A stretch of 64,000 bases of DNA from an uncultured Erythrobacter sp. (GCA_947488325.1 CANKYZ010000002.1:310001-374000); one strand, 5' to 3'. Counted from the stretch's first letter, positions 1 to 10,076 are shown. Numbers and translations are program-made. The notes: a model not told the origin generated them from the letters alone.

Positions 1-213
1 CTCAGCAAAACCATCATGCTGCTTGAGCGCGCCAATCGAAAGCAAGCGCGTTGCATCCCAAGCCGCAAACACTTCGATATCGTCAGATTTCAGGCCAGAC
101 AGGTCGAGCACATGGCAGGTGCCGGGCGGCGAGAATTGTTCCATTTCGCCATGATGCAATTCGAGCAATGCCACCACCTCAGGTTCCGAGAGATCAGTGG
201 TTCGAATTTGCAT
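1..213 (-). CDS. GNAT family N-acetyltransferase, N-terminal part (cut by window edge)
   Basis: Read on the minus strand from an ATG at 213, 71 codons stay open to the window edge. The start follows an AAAGG ribosome binding site about six bases upstream. The visible protein begins MQIRTTDLSEPEVVALLE and continues with a segment that includes CHVLDLSGLKSDDIEVF and a GALK stretch. This resembles the N-terminal half of small GNAT acetyltransferases that transfer acetyl from acetyl-CoA to an amine. The acetyl-CoA binding loop lies outside the window, so family membership rests on overall resemblance. It follows fabI by 30 bases on the same strand and may be the last gene of the fab operon. Confidence 0.6.
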   Translation of the reverse strand, partial: MQIRTTDLSEPEVVALLELHHGEMEQFSPPGTCHVLDLSGLKSDDIEVFAAWDATRLLSIGALKQHDGFAE

Positions 214-243
214 CAATTGCCTTTCAGGACAGGTTCGACATAC

Positions 244-1050
244 TCAAAGATTATCGAGTTGCGGCATGCCAAGAACATGAAATCCGCCATCCACATGGAT
301 GATCTCTCCAGTGGTACAGGCCCCTGCATCGCTGCACAGATATACCGCCGTACCGCCCACTGCTTCCAACGTGGCATTGCTGCGCATCGGCGCATTTGTA
401 TCGGCATGCCTATAGGTCGTGCGCGCGCCGCCAATGGCGGACATAGCCAGTGTTTTCATCGGACCGGGACTGATCGTGTTGACGCGAATACCATCGGGGC
501 CGAGGTCATTGGCCAGATAACGCACAGCCGCTTCCAACGCTGCTTTAGCCACGCCCATTACATTGTAATTTGGGGTCACACGCGTCGAACCTATATAGCT
601 TAGCGTCAACACCGTGCCGCCGTTCTCCACCATCATCGGATGGGCACGGCGCGTGACTTCGATCAAGCTATAGGCCGATATGTCCAGCGAGTTCTTAAAA
701 TTCTCTCGCGAGGTGTCGAGAATGCGGCCCGTCAATTCCGATTTATCAGCATAAGCAATGGCGTGGATCACAAAATCCAGCCTGCCCCACTGCTCTTTCA
801 ACGCAGCAAAGGCAGCATCCAGCGAAGCATCATCGGTAACATCAACATCCAGCATGAAATCCGATCCAACGCTTTCGGCAAGCGGCTCCAGACGCTTGCG
901 AAAGGCGACACCCTGGTAAGCAAACGCCAGTTCCGCCCCAGCTTCAGCACAGGCTTTTGCAATCCCCCATGCGATCGACCGATCATTGGCCACGCCCATC
1001 ACGAGACCACGTTTTCCTGAAAGAACGCCTTTGCTCTCTGGCATGCCCAA
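244..1050 (-). CDS. fabI: Enoyl-[acyl-carrier-protein] reductase (NADH), FabI
   Basis: 268 aa, normal FabI length. It reduces trans-2-enoyl-ACP to acyl-ACP in the last step of each cytoplasmic fatty-acid elongation round. It is an atypical short-chain dehydrogenase: the dinucleotide motif GVANDRSIAWGIA is at about residues 19-31, and the catalytic pair Y152 and Y162 is followed by K169 (Y-x6-K spacing). The C-terminal IIHVDGGFHVLGM is typical of the family. It lies 37 bases downstream of fabB on the same strand, in the order fabA-fabB-fabI usual in alphaproteobacteria, so co-transcription is likely. FabI is the classical target of triclosan-like inhibitors. Confidence 0.96.
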   Translation of the reverse strand: MGMPESKGVLSGKRGLVMGVANDRSIAWGIAKACAEAGAELAFAYQGVAFRKRLEPLAESVGSDFMLDVDVTDDASLDAAFAALKEQWGRLDFVIHAIAYADKSELTGRILDTSRENFKNSLDISAYSLIEVTRRAHPMMVENGGTVLTLSYIGSTRVTPNYNVMGVAKAALEAAVRYLANDLGPDGIRVNTISPGPMKTLAMSAIGGARTTYRHADTNAPMRSNATLEAVGGTAVYLCSDAGACTTGEIIHVDGGFHVLGMPQLDNL

Positions 1051-1087
1051 CCCCCTTAGTTATTGGCGTATAAGCCGCACAGGAACT

Positions 1088-2317
1088 TCACCCGTGAAAT
1101 TTCGACAAGAGCATCGACCCATTAGTGCCGCCAAACCCGAAGGAATTAGTCATAACCGTATCAAGACCCGCATTTTCCATCATCTCGGTGGCGATCTCTT
1201 CCGGCTTCAGCGCTGGATCTAGGGTCTCCACATTAATCGACGGAATGATGAAATCATGCTCCAGCGCCAATAGGCAATAGATCGCCTCCTGTGCGCCGGT
1301 GGCCCCTTGGCTGTGACCTGTCATCGACTTGGTGGAACTGACAGGCGGGGTCGCGCCTTTACCAAAGACCCTGCGCACAGCTTCAATCTCACCAACATCG
1401 CCGACTGGCGTCGAAGTACCGTGGGCATTAATGTAGCTGACTTTGCGATCTTCGCTAAGGGTTCTGAGTGCCCCGCGCATGGCGCGTTCACCGCCTTCGC
1501 CCGATGGTGCCACCATGTCTGCACCGTCGGAGGTGGCGGCGAAGCCGGTCACTTCGGCGTAGATCTTTGCCCCGCGCGCCTGCGCATGATCGAGGCTTTC
1601 CAGAACCACCATCGCGCCGCCGCCGCCAATAACAAAACCATCACGGTCGGCGTCAAACGCACGCGAAGCTCGCTGCGGAGTATCGTTAAATTTGCTCGAC
1701 ATGGCGCCCATCGCGTCAAACAGGCACGACAGGGTCCAGTCCAACTCTTCGCCGCCACCGCCAAACATCACATCTTGCTGACCGAGCGCGATCTGCTGAG
1801 CCGCCATACCAATGCAATGCAATGACGTAGAACAGGCAGAGGTGATGGAGAAGTTCACGCCCTTGATCTGGTAGGCCGTGGCAAGGTTTGCGCTCACGGT
1901 AGAGGACATGGTTTTGGGCACAGCTAGCGGCCCAATGCGCTTTGTCGCGCCAGTTTTGAGGACCGTTTGATGTGCCGCGAACATGGCGGAAGTGGATGGA
2001 CCGCCAGAACCGGCGATTACGCCCGTCATCGGATTAATGACGTCCTTTTGCTCCAACCCCGCATCAGCGATGGCCTGCCCCATGGCGATATGAGCATAAG
2101 CCGCGCCCGGTCCCATGAACCGCAATGTCCGTTTCTCGACATGCTCTTTAATATCTAGGTCAACAGCGCCTGCGATCTGCGAACGGAACCCATGCTCGGC
2201 CATATCCTCGTTAAAGGTGATGCCCGACTTACCCGCTTTCAGCGAGGCCAGCACTTCGGCTGAATTGTTGCCGATTGAGGAGACGATCCCCAACCCAGTT
2301 ATGACGACGCGACGCAT
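1088..2317 (-). CDS. fabB: Beta-ketoacyl-ACP synthase I, FabB
   Basis: 409 aa, full length. It condenses malonyl-ACP with acyl-ACP and is the elongating synthase needed for unsaturated fatty acids. The thiolase-fold active site is complete: nucleophile C162 in [10 protein letters not shown]299 in [12 protein letters not shown]330 and H335 in [12 protein letters not shown], and the C-terminal [13 protein letters not shown] glycine loop. The start [16 protein letters not shown] is the standard family N-terminus. The gene lies 44 bases downstream of fabA. FabB rather than FabF is favoured by the pairing with fabA, since the FabA/FabB route makes unsaturated fatty acids anaerobically. Confidence 0.95.
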   Translation of the reverse strand: MRRVVITGLGIVSSIGNNSAEVLASLKAGKSGITFNEDMAEHGFRSQIAGAVDLDIKEHVEKRTLRFMGPGAAYAHIAMGQAIADAGLEQKDVINPMTGVIAGSGGPSTSAMFAAHQTVLKTGATKRIGPLAVPKTMSSTVSANLATAYQIKGVNFSITSACSTSLHCIGMAAQQIALGQQDVMFGGGGEELDWTLSCLFDAMGAMSSKFNDTPQRASRAFDADRDGFVIGGGGAMVVLESLDHAQARGAKIYAEVTGFAATSDGADMVAPSGEGGERAMRGALRTLSEDRKVSYINAHGTSTPVGDVGEIEAVRRVFGKGATPPVSSTKSMTGHSQGATGAQEAIYCLLALEHDFIIPSINVETLDPALKPEEIATEMMENAGLDTVMTNSFGFGGTNGSMLLSKFHG

Positions 2318-2361
2318 GTTATTCCCCTAACGCCTCTGACTCAATTACGCACCTAGTCCAA

Positions 2362-2871
2362 TTATGCTTCGGACAAGGCGACTTTCATATCTTTCACTTG
2401 ATAAATGACCTCACCATCGGCCTCAACACGGCCATCGGCCACGCCCATGGTCAATCGCCGCGTTTGTATAGCCTTGGTAAAATCCACATAATAAGTGAGC
2501 ATTTTGCGGTCAGGTCGGACCATTCCGGTAAGCTTAACCTCGCCAACACCCAAAGCATAGCCACGCCCCTGCCAACCGCGCCAGCCGAGACTGAAGCCTG
2601 TAAGCTGCCATAGCCCGTCAAGACCAAGACAACCGGGCATGATCGGATTGCCGGGAAAATGGCAACCGAAAAACCAAAGCTCCGGGGTGATATCAAATTC
2701 TGCAACCACATGGCCTTTGCCATGCGGGCCCGCGTCGCCCGATATTTCGGTAATCCGATCCATCATCAGCATCGGCGGTTCCGGCAATTGTGCGTTGCCG
2801 GGACCAAACAATTCTCCCCGCGCGCACTTCAACAAATCTTCACGGTCAAAGCTGGTTGGAAAATCTGTCAT
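2362..2871 (-). CDS. fabA: Bifunctional 3-hydroxydecanoyl-ACP dehydratase/isomerase, FabA
   Basis: 169 aa from the ATG at 2871. The frame is open further upstream, but that extension has no FabA similarity, and [20 protein letters not shown] matches the family N-terminus and length (about 170 aa). The hot-dog fold active site is visible: H71 in [15 protein letters not shown] and D85 in LGLDGLWQL. It dehydrates 3-hydroxydecanoyl-ACP and isomerises trans-2 to cis-3-decenoyl-ACP, the branch point to unsaturated fatty acids. It is first in the fabA-fabB-fabI group. The 282 bases between it and the upstream methyltransferase stop at 3154 hold no convincing gene and should carry the operon promoter. 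An irr gene, often upstream of fabA in other alphaproteobacteria, is absent. Confidence 0.95.
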   Translation of the reverse strand: MTDFPTSFDREDLLKCARGELFGPGNAQLPEPPMLMMDRITEISGDAGPHGKGHVVAEFDITPELWFFGCHFPGNPIMPGCLGLDGLWQLTGFSLGWRGWQGRGYALGVGEVKLTGMVRPDRKMLTYYVDFTKAIQTRRLTMGVADGRVEADGEVIYQVKDMKVALSEA

Positions 2872-3153
2872 CCTTTGCGGTACCCTTGAATTTCTTGTGA
2901 TTTCGTGGAGGCCGCGCCTAGCACCACGGTTTGTTGATAGAAAGAGCGCGCGGAATTCTGGTTCATAATTGAATGGAGTTTGCACCAGCCATACTTGGTA
3001 AGCTTCAACCCTCTGAACAATTCCATTCCTCTTCGCGCACCTGTTTTCGTCTTCATCGCGCACTTTATTTCGAGATTCACATAGGGATGCAAACAGGACT
3101 AGGCAACGTGCACGAATACCAGAGAAGGCACCTTTTGCCCCATTTCGAGATCA

Positions 3154-3885
3154 CTATTGGCTGTTGCTACAGGCAGCTATATTTTCCGGTGCAGCTTTTT
3201 CCGCGCCGCGTTCGAAGCGCGCAAAATAACTTCTCAGGTCCGGGCGCTCGACAAATTCGACGAGTTTGTAGCCAATTGCTTCAAACTCGCAGAACAACAA
3301 AGCAGGCGGAATACCGTGGCGATTTGTTGGTCGATCGACGTCAACGACGATGATTTGGCCGCCCTCTGCCAATGCCGGCCACATGCGCCATAGAAAAGCG
3401 TAAGGCTCCGTCACTTCATGATACATATGGACGAGGAATATTCGATCAAAGCTATCATCGGGCAGCTGTGGATTGTCAGCTTCTCCCAACTTGATTGAGA
3501 TGTTTTCAAGCCGTTCGCGCTCAACACGCCGGCCAAGCCGCTCTAATGCTTCGCGGTCAATATCCTGCGCCAGCACCCGCCCGGCACTGCCAACTCGTTC
3601 TGCTAGGCGGACGGTGTAATACCCCTCACCTGCGCCAATATCGGCAACTGTCATCCCGGCGGAAATATTGGCGAGATCCATGACCTGCACAGCCTCACCG
3701 CGTTCATCGCGCGCGTCTTCGTTGGAAAACTGATTGGAGACGACCTCGGAAACCGGGCGGTCCGGGCGCGGAAAATCGGCAGCACTTTCAGGTCTGTCAG
3801 AGTCAGGTAAAATACCGTCGCAACCGGAAATAATCGGCAGAGACAACACAAGAAGCGCATTTGCGAAGAGAGTACGAACAGGCAT
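3154..3885 (-). CDS. Class I SAM-dependent methyltransferase with lipoprotein-type signal
   Basis: 243 aa from the ATG at 3885; a longer TTG-initiated reading at 3966 is possible but would bury the signal sequence. The N-terminus MPVRTLFANALLVLSLPI runs into ISGC, a lipobox-like cleavage site, then a proline- and aspartate-rich linker. The catalytic part has the class I SAM-binding motif VADIGAGEGYYTVRLAERVG, an acidic residue at the end of the next strand (AQDID), and a PDDSFDRIFLVHMYHEV segment of the UbiE-like group. The substrate cannot be told. An envelope location is odd because SAM is cytosolic. It is 70 bases downstream of the beta-propeller gene on the same strand. Confidence 0.8.
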   Translation of the reverse strand: MPVRTLFANALLVLSLPIISGCDGILPDSDRPESAADFPRPDRPVSEVVSNQFSNEDARDERGEAVQVMDLANISAGMTVADIGAGEGYYTVRLAERVGSAGRVLAQDIDREALERLGRRVERERLENISIKLGEADNPQLPDDSFDRIFLVHMYHEVTEPYAFLWRMWPALAEGGQIIVVDVDRPTNRHGIPPALLFCEFEAIGYKLVEFVERPDLRSYFARFERGAEKAAPENIAACSNSQ

Positions 3886-3955
3886 CGTATTATGCGCTCT
3901 AGCGGCTAGCTGCGCATGACGCAAAACAGGATTTACAAGTCTCTCGGCCGATAAG

Positions 3956-6202
3956 CTATTGAGCAATTGATCCGGTTATGTCCACGCGGCGTTGTTCCTT
4001 CACGCGCCCTTCTACAACGTCAGCTTCTACCAGTTCGGTCGCCATTAACCCGTAGACCCTGCCGGCAAGGAAAATTGGCCGCGCATTGCCGTACCAATCA
4101 ATGCATGAAACTTCGCATTTATAACCATCCCCAGTCACGACTTCGTCTTCGGGAGTCGCTGCGATCATCCCGGCGTCTGCAAGCAGTCCGGCATCACTGA
4201 ATGCGAGGAATGAAAGGTCTGACACATCTGAATACCACCAATAGCCCGACGACTGCCGCACCCTTGTGACGGTAGGCACTCCCAGCATCCCGTCCCCTTG
4301 TAAGTTGTAGGTTGCGTTAAAGGCGTGACTGCGGCTTTCGCTTTCATACCGGCCAGGCAAAAATGCGGAACTGCGAATTCCGGACAACCCGCCGCTTTGG
4401 CCCAGACCAATATAACTTACGCGCAACCCACTCTCATCAACGTAACCATTGGCGATCACAGCCGATGTACCCATTCGTTCAAGCCTGACAAGCGAGTGAC
4501 CGATAGAGATCGACTGCGCGCGCTCGGGTTCATCGACGGGAACTGCATGGATAACATTGGCAAGAGCTGCCGTTCTCGACTCTTCATAGCGCGGTGGACG
4601 GCGTGAATATGATTCACGTCCACCATAGACTACCCAGTCACCCACGAAGCGATTCTCAACTGATCCAGCACTAAGCGACGGTAAACGAGTGAATTCACTT
4701 TCGCGCGCGGCGGCGTAACGATCACGAAATTGCCCTTGTGATGCATTTAAAAGAGCAAAATTTCGTTCGTTTTCCTCATCATAGCAAGTGGAGCGATAGA
4801 AATTGGAAAGTGCACGAAAACGGGTGCTGGTTTCATCCATTCCGAACTGATCGATCGGTATCCCTCGGGCACCCAGCACTTCGACATCACCCCGTCCAAA
4901 TGGGAGGCGATAAACCGCCGCCGGGGGCACCTCACCAAAGCTTGGTGGTGGTGTTCCGACCTTGCATGACGTCCAATCAAGTTCATCGCCATCAATCGCC
5001 GAAACCCACAAATAGGCAGCATTGCCTGAAACGTACATTTCAGCTTTGTCAGCGCCGGTAAATCCAGTGCTCTCGCACCGCAATCCCCTGTCGATCACAT
5101 CACCTAGCGGACAGATCGAAACGGTGTGTATCCATGGCTTTCTAACGCCGAAAATAGGTCGATAGATGTCGCGTGCGTTAATCACCTGACTCCCGCGATC
5201 ATCGTCATAGAAATCTTCTGCGTTAGTCCAGCGGCGAATTACCAGACGTTTTCGGCGGCTGACCAATTCGTCTGCCTCGTACGGTGTATAGATAACCAGC
5301 TGATCGCCCACGATCCGCGTCGCATAATTATCGACATCGTAGTAATCATCAGAGGAGATTAGAAAAACGCCGCGCGGCTCTATCGTGCCGGTGCCTTGAT
5401 CAAGGCGTAAAACAGTTAACTCGGTTGCGTCATCCTCATAAGAATAGGCGGTGACGATAATCTGATCACCCTGAACCAGCATCTCATCATACCAATCCGC
5501 ACCAATGGGATCGCCGTCCTCGTCTTTGCGATAGACATCCGTGCGATCAGTCAGGCGCATGGTGGGATAATGGACCGCAAACACACGGCCATCTTGCAAT
5601 ATCAAGAGATATTCACCGATCAGCTTTACGATATCGCCTTCATCGACCGACGCAACCTGGGTGTTCGTAATATTCGTTCCGTCCGCAGTGGTCGCGGCAA
5701 GAGGTGCAGATTGCACCGAACTGACGCTTCGCGCGCCCGTAACGGTGATCGTCTCTTCGGAAGGATCGACGGGACAATCTTCAGGCACTGTGCATTCGGG
5801 CGGTGGGCCAATCTCAGCGTCATCCCGCAACAGAGCAATGACGATTTCATCACTTCCCAATTCTGCCCGGCGGCGGGGTCTTTCTGATCGCCTAAGCTGT
5901 TCTACCGAACGCATGAAACGGCGGAATTCCACCTCGCTTTCAAATTTCTCGAATTCAGGTTCCGCGAGCCTACGGTATTGGCGACTTTGGTATGCGGGCC
6001 GTCGCTCTGCCTCTGGCGGAGCAATATCAGGGTTGGACGGAATGCGTTCGAGCGGCGGCAGTGTTGTGATATTTTCTGGCAACAAAATCGTAACTGGGGC
6101 GGATTCGGTCTGCTTAGGCATTTTCTCTGCCGCAACTGGCGTTGCAATCAGCATCGTAGCACTCACTGCGATACCCAGGCGATACAGTCCGATAATTGTC
6201 AT
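3956..6202 (-). CDS. Secreted beta-propeller domain protein (PF09826-like)
   Basis: 748 aa from the ATG at 6202, chosen over an in-frame ATG at 6241 because AGGGGAG lies six bases before it and because the protein then begins with a clean signal peptide (MTIIGLYRLGIAVSA, ending near PVAAEK). After a proline-rich linker comes the characteristic block TTADGTNITNTQVASVDEGD, with IVKLIGEYLLILQDGRVFAV following, and repeated Tyr/Asp-rich blades. This is the signature of secreted proteins with a C-terminal beta-propeller distantly related to WD40. Several cysteines suggest disulfides in the periplasm or outside. The function is unknown; such proteins are thought to be calcium-dependent or adhesive. 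It is followed by the lipoprotein methyltransferase. Confidence 0.8.
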   Translation of the reverse strand: MTIIGLYRLGIAVSATMLIATPVAAEKMPKQTESAPVTILLPENITTLPPLERIPSNPDIAPPEAERRPAYQSRQYRRLAEPEFEKFESEVEFRRFMRSVEQLRRSERPRRRAELGSDEIVIALLRDDAEIGPPPECTVPEDCPVDPSEETITVTGARSVSSVQSAPLAATTADGTNITNTQVASVDEGDIVKLIGEYLLILQDGRVFAVHYPTMRLTDRTDVYRKDEDGDPIGADWYDEMLVQGDQIIVTAYSYEDDATELTVLRLDQGTGTIEPRGVFLISSDDYYDVDNYATRIVGDQLVIYTPYEADELVSRRKRLVIRRWTNAEDFYDDDRGSQVINARDIYRPIFGVRKPWIHTVSICPLGDVIDRGLRCESTGFTGADKAEMYVSGNAAYLWVSAIDGDELDWTSCKVGTPPPSFGEVPPAAVYRLPFGRGDVEVLGARGIPIDQFGMDETSTRFRALSNFYRSTCYDEENERNFALLNASQGQFRDRYAAARESEFTRLPSLSAGSVENRFVGDWVVYGGRESYSRRPPRYEESRTAALANVIHAVPVDEPERAQSISIGHSLVRLERMGTSAVIANGYVDESGLRVSYIGLGQSGGLSGIRSSAFLPGRYESESRSHAFNATYNLQGDGMLGVPTVTRVRQSSGYWWYSDVSDLSFLAFSDAGLLADAGMIAATPEDEVVTGDGYKCEVSCIDWYGNARPIFLAGRVYGLMATELVEADVVEGRVKEQRRVDITGSIAQ

Positions 6203-6284
6203 GTTAAGCTCCCCTATTAGAGAAGCTATCAGAAAGTTCATTGTTTACAATGCGTTTGACAGAGTGATCAATTGGGCTGGTCCG

Positions 6285-7412
6285 CTATTCCACATCCTCA
6301 ACATTGACCGCTTCACCTGTAACCTGCTGAGCAAGAGCGGCAGATATGAAATCGTCGATCTCACCATCTAGAACTTTGTCGGGCGAGCTTGAGGTTTCGC
6401 CTGTGCGCAGGTCTTTCACCATCTGATAGGGTTGCAAGACATAGGATCGGATTTGGTGCCCCCACCCAATGTCGCTTTTTTCCTGATACTCACCCGAAGC
6501 CGCTGCTTCGCGTTCAGCCATTTCGCGTTCGAACAGCCGCGCTTTCAGCATGTTCATCGCGGTTGCCCGGTTTTTGTGCTGGCTTCTATCATTCTGACTG
6601 GCAACAACGATGCCGCTTGGCTGGTGGGTGATACGCACGGCGCTGTCGGTGGTGTTGACGTGCTGACCGCCTGCGCCGCTCGCCCGGTACGTATCGATTT
6701 TCAGATCACTGGGGTCGATTTCAATTTCGATATCATCATCGATCACCGGATAGACCCAAACACTGGAAAAACTCGTATGGCGTTTTGCCGCGCTGTCATA
6801 GGGGCTGATCCGGACAAGGCGGTGAACACCGCTTTCCGTCTTGGCATAGCCATAGGCGTTTTCGCCTTTCATCAGCAAAGTCGCCGACTTAATCCCCGCT
6901 TGATCGCCCGATTGATACTCAACCGTTTCGACTTTGAAACCGCGCCGTTCGGCCCAGCGACCATACATGCGGAACAACATTTCAGCCCAATCTTGGCTTT
7001 CCGTTCCGCCCGCACCTGCGTGGATTTCAAGGTAAGTGTCGTTGCCGTCAGCCTCGCCAGAAAGAAGCGCCTGAACCTTGTCGGCATCGGCTCGCTTGGC
7101 GAGTTTTGCCAGACTATTCAGGCCGTCATTGACGATGTCTTCTTCGCCCTCGGCTTCTCCCATGTCGATGAACTCAATCGCGTCGCGCATTTCAGCTGAG
7201 ATTTCGTTGACGGTGTTCACCGCATTTTCGAGCGTTTTCTGCTCACGACTCAGCGCTTGGGCGTCTTTGGGATTGTCCCACAGTGTCGGGTCTTGGACGC
7301 GCGCATTCAGTTCATCCAGACGCCGCAAGGCGCGATCCCAATCGAGCGATTCCCGCACCAGTTCGAGGGCAGCCTCGATCCGGTCAATATGTGCCTGACC
7401 TTCGGCCCGCAT
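6285..7412 (-). CDS. prfB: Peptide chain release factor 2, RF2
   Basis: 375 aa, full length. It recognises UGA and UAA stop codons and triggers peptidyl-tRNA hydrolysis in the ribosome. The GGQ motif is at residues 248-250 within SGAGGQHVNTTDSAVRITH, and the stop-codon recognition tripeptide reads SPY at 203-205 (SPF in E. coli). The N-terminal region aligns with RF2 (RESLDWDRALRRLDELNARV) without a break, so the programmed +1 frameshift that controls E. coli prfB is absent. It lies 153 bases downstream of mrcA, as commonly seen in sphingomonads. Confidence 0.96.
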   Translation of the reverse strand: MRAEGQAHIDRIEAALELVRESLDWDRALRRLDELNARVQDPTLWDNPKDAQALSREQKTLENAVNTVNEISAEMRDAIEFIDMGEAEGEEDIVNDGLNSLAKLAKRADADKVQALLSGEADGNDTYLEIHAGAGGTESQDWAEMLFRMYGRWAERRGFKVETVEYQSGDQAGIKSATLLMKGENAYGYAKTESGVHRLVRISPYDSAAKRHTSFSSVWVYPVIDDDIEIEIDPSDLKIDTYRASGAGGQHVNTTDSAVRITHQPSGIVVASQNDRSQHKNRATAMNMLKARLFEREMAEREAAASGEYQEKSDIGWGHQIRSYVLQPYQMVKDLRTGETSSSPDKVLDGEIDDFISAALAQQVTGEAVNVEDVE

Positions 7413-7565
7413 AGCTGATCCTTAAGATAAACGTGTGGCCGACCCGCTTAACGCGGGCCTAGCGATTGTAAAGCATCCGAGGAAACCAGCCCCCGGCGCT
7501 CTTGATTAGGTTCGGCCTGAACAGGTTCGAATATAGAACGTAGACGCAGCCTAACTGATCGGGGA

Positions 7566-10076
7566 TCAATATATCCCGCCCTGCTCTTCAACAAAGTCGC
7601 TAGGCTGGCCGTCTCCAGATTCTTCCGTTCTGGTCGTGGCACGAGTGGATTCGCGAACAAGCGCGAGAATTTCGTCACGCTTCGCTGCGATTTCATCCTG
7701 ACGGGTCGCGCGCTCTGGCTCGGTATCCGGCTTGAATGCTTCCCAGATAATGCCGGATCGCGGATCATTGCTCGGCCAGCCATCTAACACACGCTTACCC
7801 GTCCGACGATCAATCCGGACCATGCGGATACCCTCAGGCGCGATCGCCGGAAGGTTTGACCAACGATCGCGAGAACTCTGGATCAGGTCTTTGATGATCG
7901 GTGCGACAATGGTCCCACCAAATGCATAACCACCCATATTGCGCGGCGTATCAAACCCCATATAGGCACCCGCGATTAAGCGCTGAGTCCCGCCAATAAA
8001 CCACACATCTTTTGGTCCAGTGGTCGTTCCCGTCTTACCAAACAGAGGTAAGTCTAGGTCGTTAAGCACTGTCGCGGTGCCGCGTGAGACCACACCTTCG
8101 AGCATGTGCATTGTCTGGAATGCGGTGCGCGCATCCATCGCTTGCTCACCCTTAATTCCAAACCTCGGCATGGTACTGCCGTCATATTCGGCCATGTTAC
8201 AGCCATTGCAGGACCTCTTATCAGCCCGCCAAATCACCGTGCCATTGCGATCTTGGACATAGTCGATGACGGTTGGCTCATTAAGTCGACCATGATTGGC
8301 AAGAGCGGAGTATGCCGCAACCATCCGCATCACGGTGGATTCCTCCGCACCCAATGACGTCGCTGCGTATGGATCCGGATCATCCGAAATCCCCATATTC
8401 TGAAGCGTCTCGACAACATTATCCATGCCCGCTTGCATCCCAACCTGCACGGTCATGATATTCTGCGATTGCTCCAGACCATAGCGCATCGGGAACTGCC
8501 CAGCGCGACCGCCCCGGATGCATTTTTGGCCCAACCGCCGCCCCTGATAGTAACAATATCGTGTGTTATCGATCTGGGTCGAAGGGGTCATGCCATTATC
8601 CAGCCCGGTGGCATAAACGAACGGCTTAATGGTCGAGCCGGGCTGACGTTCAGCCTGTGTGGCGCGGTTAAAATCTGAAAGACGGTGGTCAAAACCGCCC
8701 TGCATGGCGAGCACTCGCCCAGTTTGTGCGTTCTGCACAACCAAGCCTCCTTGCGCTTCGGGAATGGTCCGAACGCGGAAACCGTTTCCACTAGGCGAAA
8801 CCACAATAACATCACCCGCCTTCAGCGCATTCGGAAGGTTTGATAGCGGCGCTTCTTCACCGTCTGAAAACCCTATAGTCGCGGAAGAACCACTGCGCTG
8901 CGTCACCACTCCAACGCGCCAATTCTCATAACTGACGTTGAGATATGAACTCGCAAGCTGCCCTGCCCAATTGCCCTCTGACAGATTAATCGTGGCAATC
9001 GGCCCAGACCATCCCCGTCGTCCGTGGTAGCGGAAAAAACCTCGGCGAAGCGAATTGCGCGCGGCCTCTTGCATTTCAACATCGAGAGAAGTGCGAACCC
9101 ACAGGCCACCAGAATAGACACTGTTATCGCCGTCATCTGAACTTTCGCCAAAATCCGCGATCAATTGGCGTCTAACCTCTTCGAGAAAGTACCCGGCATC
9201 GGCACTGCGCGTGCTGCGTTGCCGTGCAAGGCCAAGTGGCTTTGCCGCAGCAGCCGCGCGTTCAGCCTCTGAAATAAATCCGTTTTCCGCCATCTGCGAA
9301 AGAACGAAATCGCGGCGCTGCATGGCCGCCTCTTCCTGTCCCGTACGGCCATAACGTTCCGGCGCCTTTGGCAAAATCGCTAGGAAGGCGACTTCGTGCA
9401 AATCCAGATCGCCAACATCCTTGTCGAAATAGGCGCGAGCGGCGGCCTGCACCCCAAAAGACCGGCGGCCGAGAGGGATTTCGTTCAAATACAGTTCAAG
9501 GATTTCCTCTTTGCTCAGCACGCCTTCGATGCGGCTCGCCAGGATCATTTCTTTAAGCTTACGCGTGACGGAGTACTCATCGCCCAGCAGCAATATCTTG
9601 GCGAGCTGCTGTGTTATGGTCGACCCGCCAACCGCGCGTTCGCCCGATCCATATTTGGTCGCATAATCGAACACAGCATTCGCTGTCCCGGTCACATCAA
9701 CGCCGCCATGGCTAAAGAACGTCTTGTCCTCCGCCGACAAATACGCATCCACCAGCGAGTCTGGAAAATCCTCAAATTGCAATTGCACGCGCCGTTCACG
9801 GGCATAGGAATGGACGATTTCCCCATCAATACCGCGTACCATCGTTGGCAGCGGTGTTTGGTAGCCTTTGAGGCTTTCCGCTTCAGGAAGATCTTTGGCG
9901 AGGAATGCCCAAGCGGCAATCCACAATATAACTAAGCCGATAATCCCAAAGGCCCCAATCTTAAACAGCCAGCTCGAACGCCATTTTTCACGAAACCAAA
10001 CAGCGGCCCTGCCAGCATCGCCGATAAGGCGCTGGAGCGCATATTGGGGGAATGGAATAGTATCAATGTCAGTCAT
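7566..10076 (-). CDS. mrcA: Penicillin-binding protein 1A, bifunctional glycosyltransferase/transpeptidase
   Basis: 836 aa. It polymerises and cross-links peptidoglycan at the outer face of the inner membrane. There is a short cytoplasmic N-terminus, one membrane helix (about residues 38-60), then a GT51 glycosyltransferase with EDKTFFSHGGVD (E116) and GGSTITQQLAK at 150-160. The class A transpeptidase has nucleophile S481 in QPGSTIKPF, SQN at 537-539 and KTGTT at 681-685. An OB-like insertion lies between the two domains. It lies downstream of amiC on the same strand, pairing a wall synthase with a wall hydrolase. Confidence 0.95.
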   Translation of the reverse strand: MTDIDTIPFPQYALQRLIGDAGRAAVWFREKWRSSWLFKIGAFGIIGLVILWIAAWAFLAKDLPEAESLKGYQTPLPTMVRGIDGEIVHSYARERRVQLQFEDFPDSLVDAYLSAEDKTFFSHGGVDVTGTANAVFDYATKYGSGERAVGGSTITQQLAKILLLGDEYSVTRKLKEMILASRIEGVLSKEEILELYLNEIPLGRRSFGVQAAARAYFDKDVGDLDLHEVAFLAILPKAPERYGRTGQEEAAMQRRDFVLSQMAENGFISEAERAAAAAKPLGLARQRSTRSADAGYFLEEVRRQLIADFGESSDDGDNSVYSGGLWVRTSLDVEMQEAARNSLRRGFFRYHGRRGWSGPIATINLSEGNWAGQLASSYLNVSYENWRVGVVTQRSGSSATIGFSDGEEAPLSNLPNALKAGDVIVVSPSGNGFRVRTIPEAQGGLVVQNAQTGRVLAMQGGFDHRLSDFNRATQAERQPGSTIKPFVYATGLDNGMTPSTQIDNTRYCYYQGRRLGQKCIRGGRAGQFPMRYGLEQSQNIMTVQVGMQAGMDNVVETLQNMGISDDPDPYAATSLGAEESTVMRMVAAYSALANHGRLNEPTVIDYVQDRNGTVIWRADKRSCNGCNMAEYDGSTMPRFGIKGEQAMDARTAFQTMHMLEGVVSRGTATVLNDLDLPLFGKTGTTTGPKDVWFIGGTQRLIAGAYMGFDTPRNMGGYAFGGTIVAPIIKDLIQSSRDRWSNLPAIAPEGIRMVRIDRRTGKRVLDGWPSNDPRSGIIWEAFKPDTEPERATRQDEIAAKRDEILALVRESTRATTRTEESGDGQPSDFVEEQGGIY

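Noticed and set aside
2872..3063. N-terminal extension of fabA to 3063
   Set aside because: The extra 64 residues have no FabA similarity, and the ATG at 2871 gives the normal family length and N-terminus.
6432..7199. Plus-strand open frame of 255 codons opposite prfB
   Set aside because: prfB is certain on the other strand over the full length; the antisense translation shows no domain, and GC-rich coding DNA often leaves antisense frames open.
7330..7412. Programmed frameshift in prfB
   Set aside because: The reading frame from ATG through the RF2 N-terminal domain is continuous, with no in-frame early UGA.
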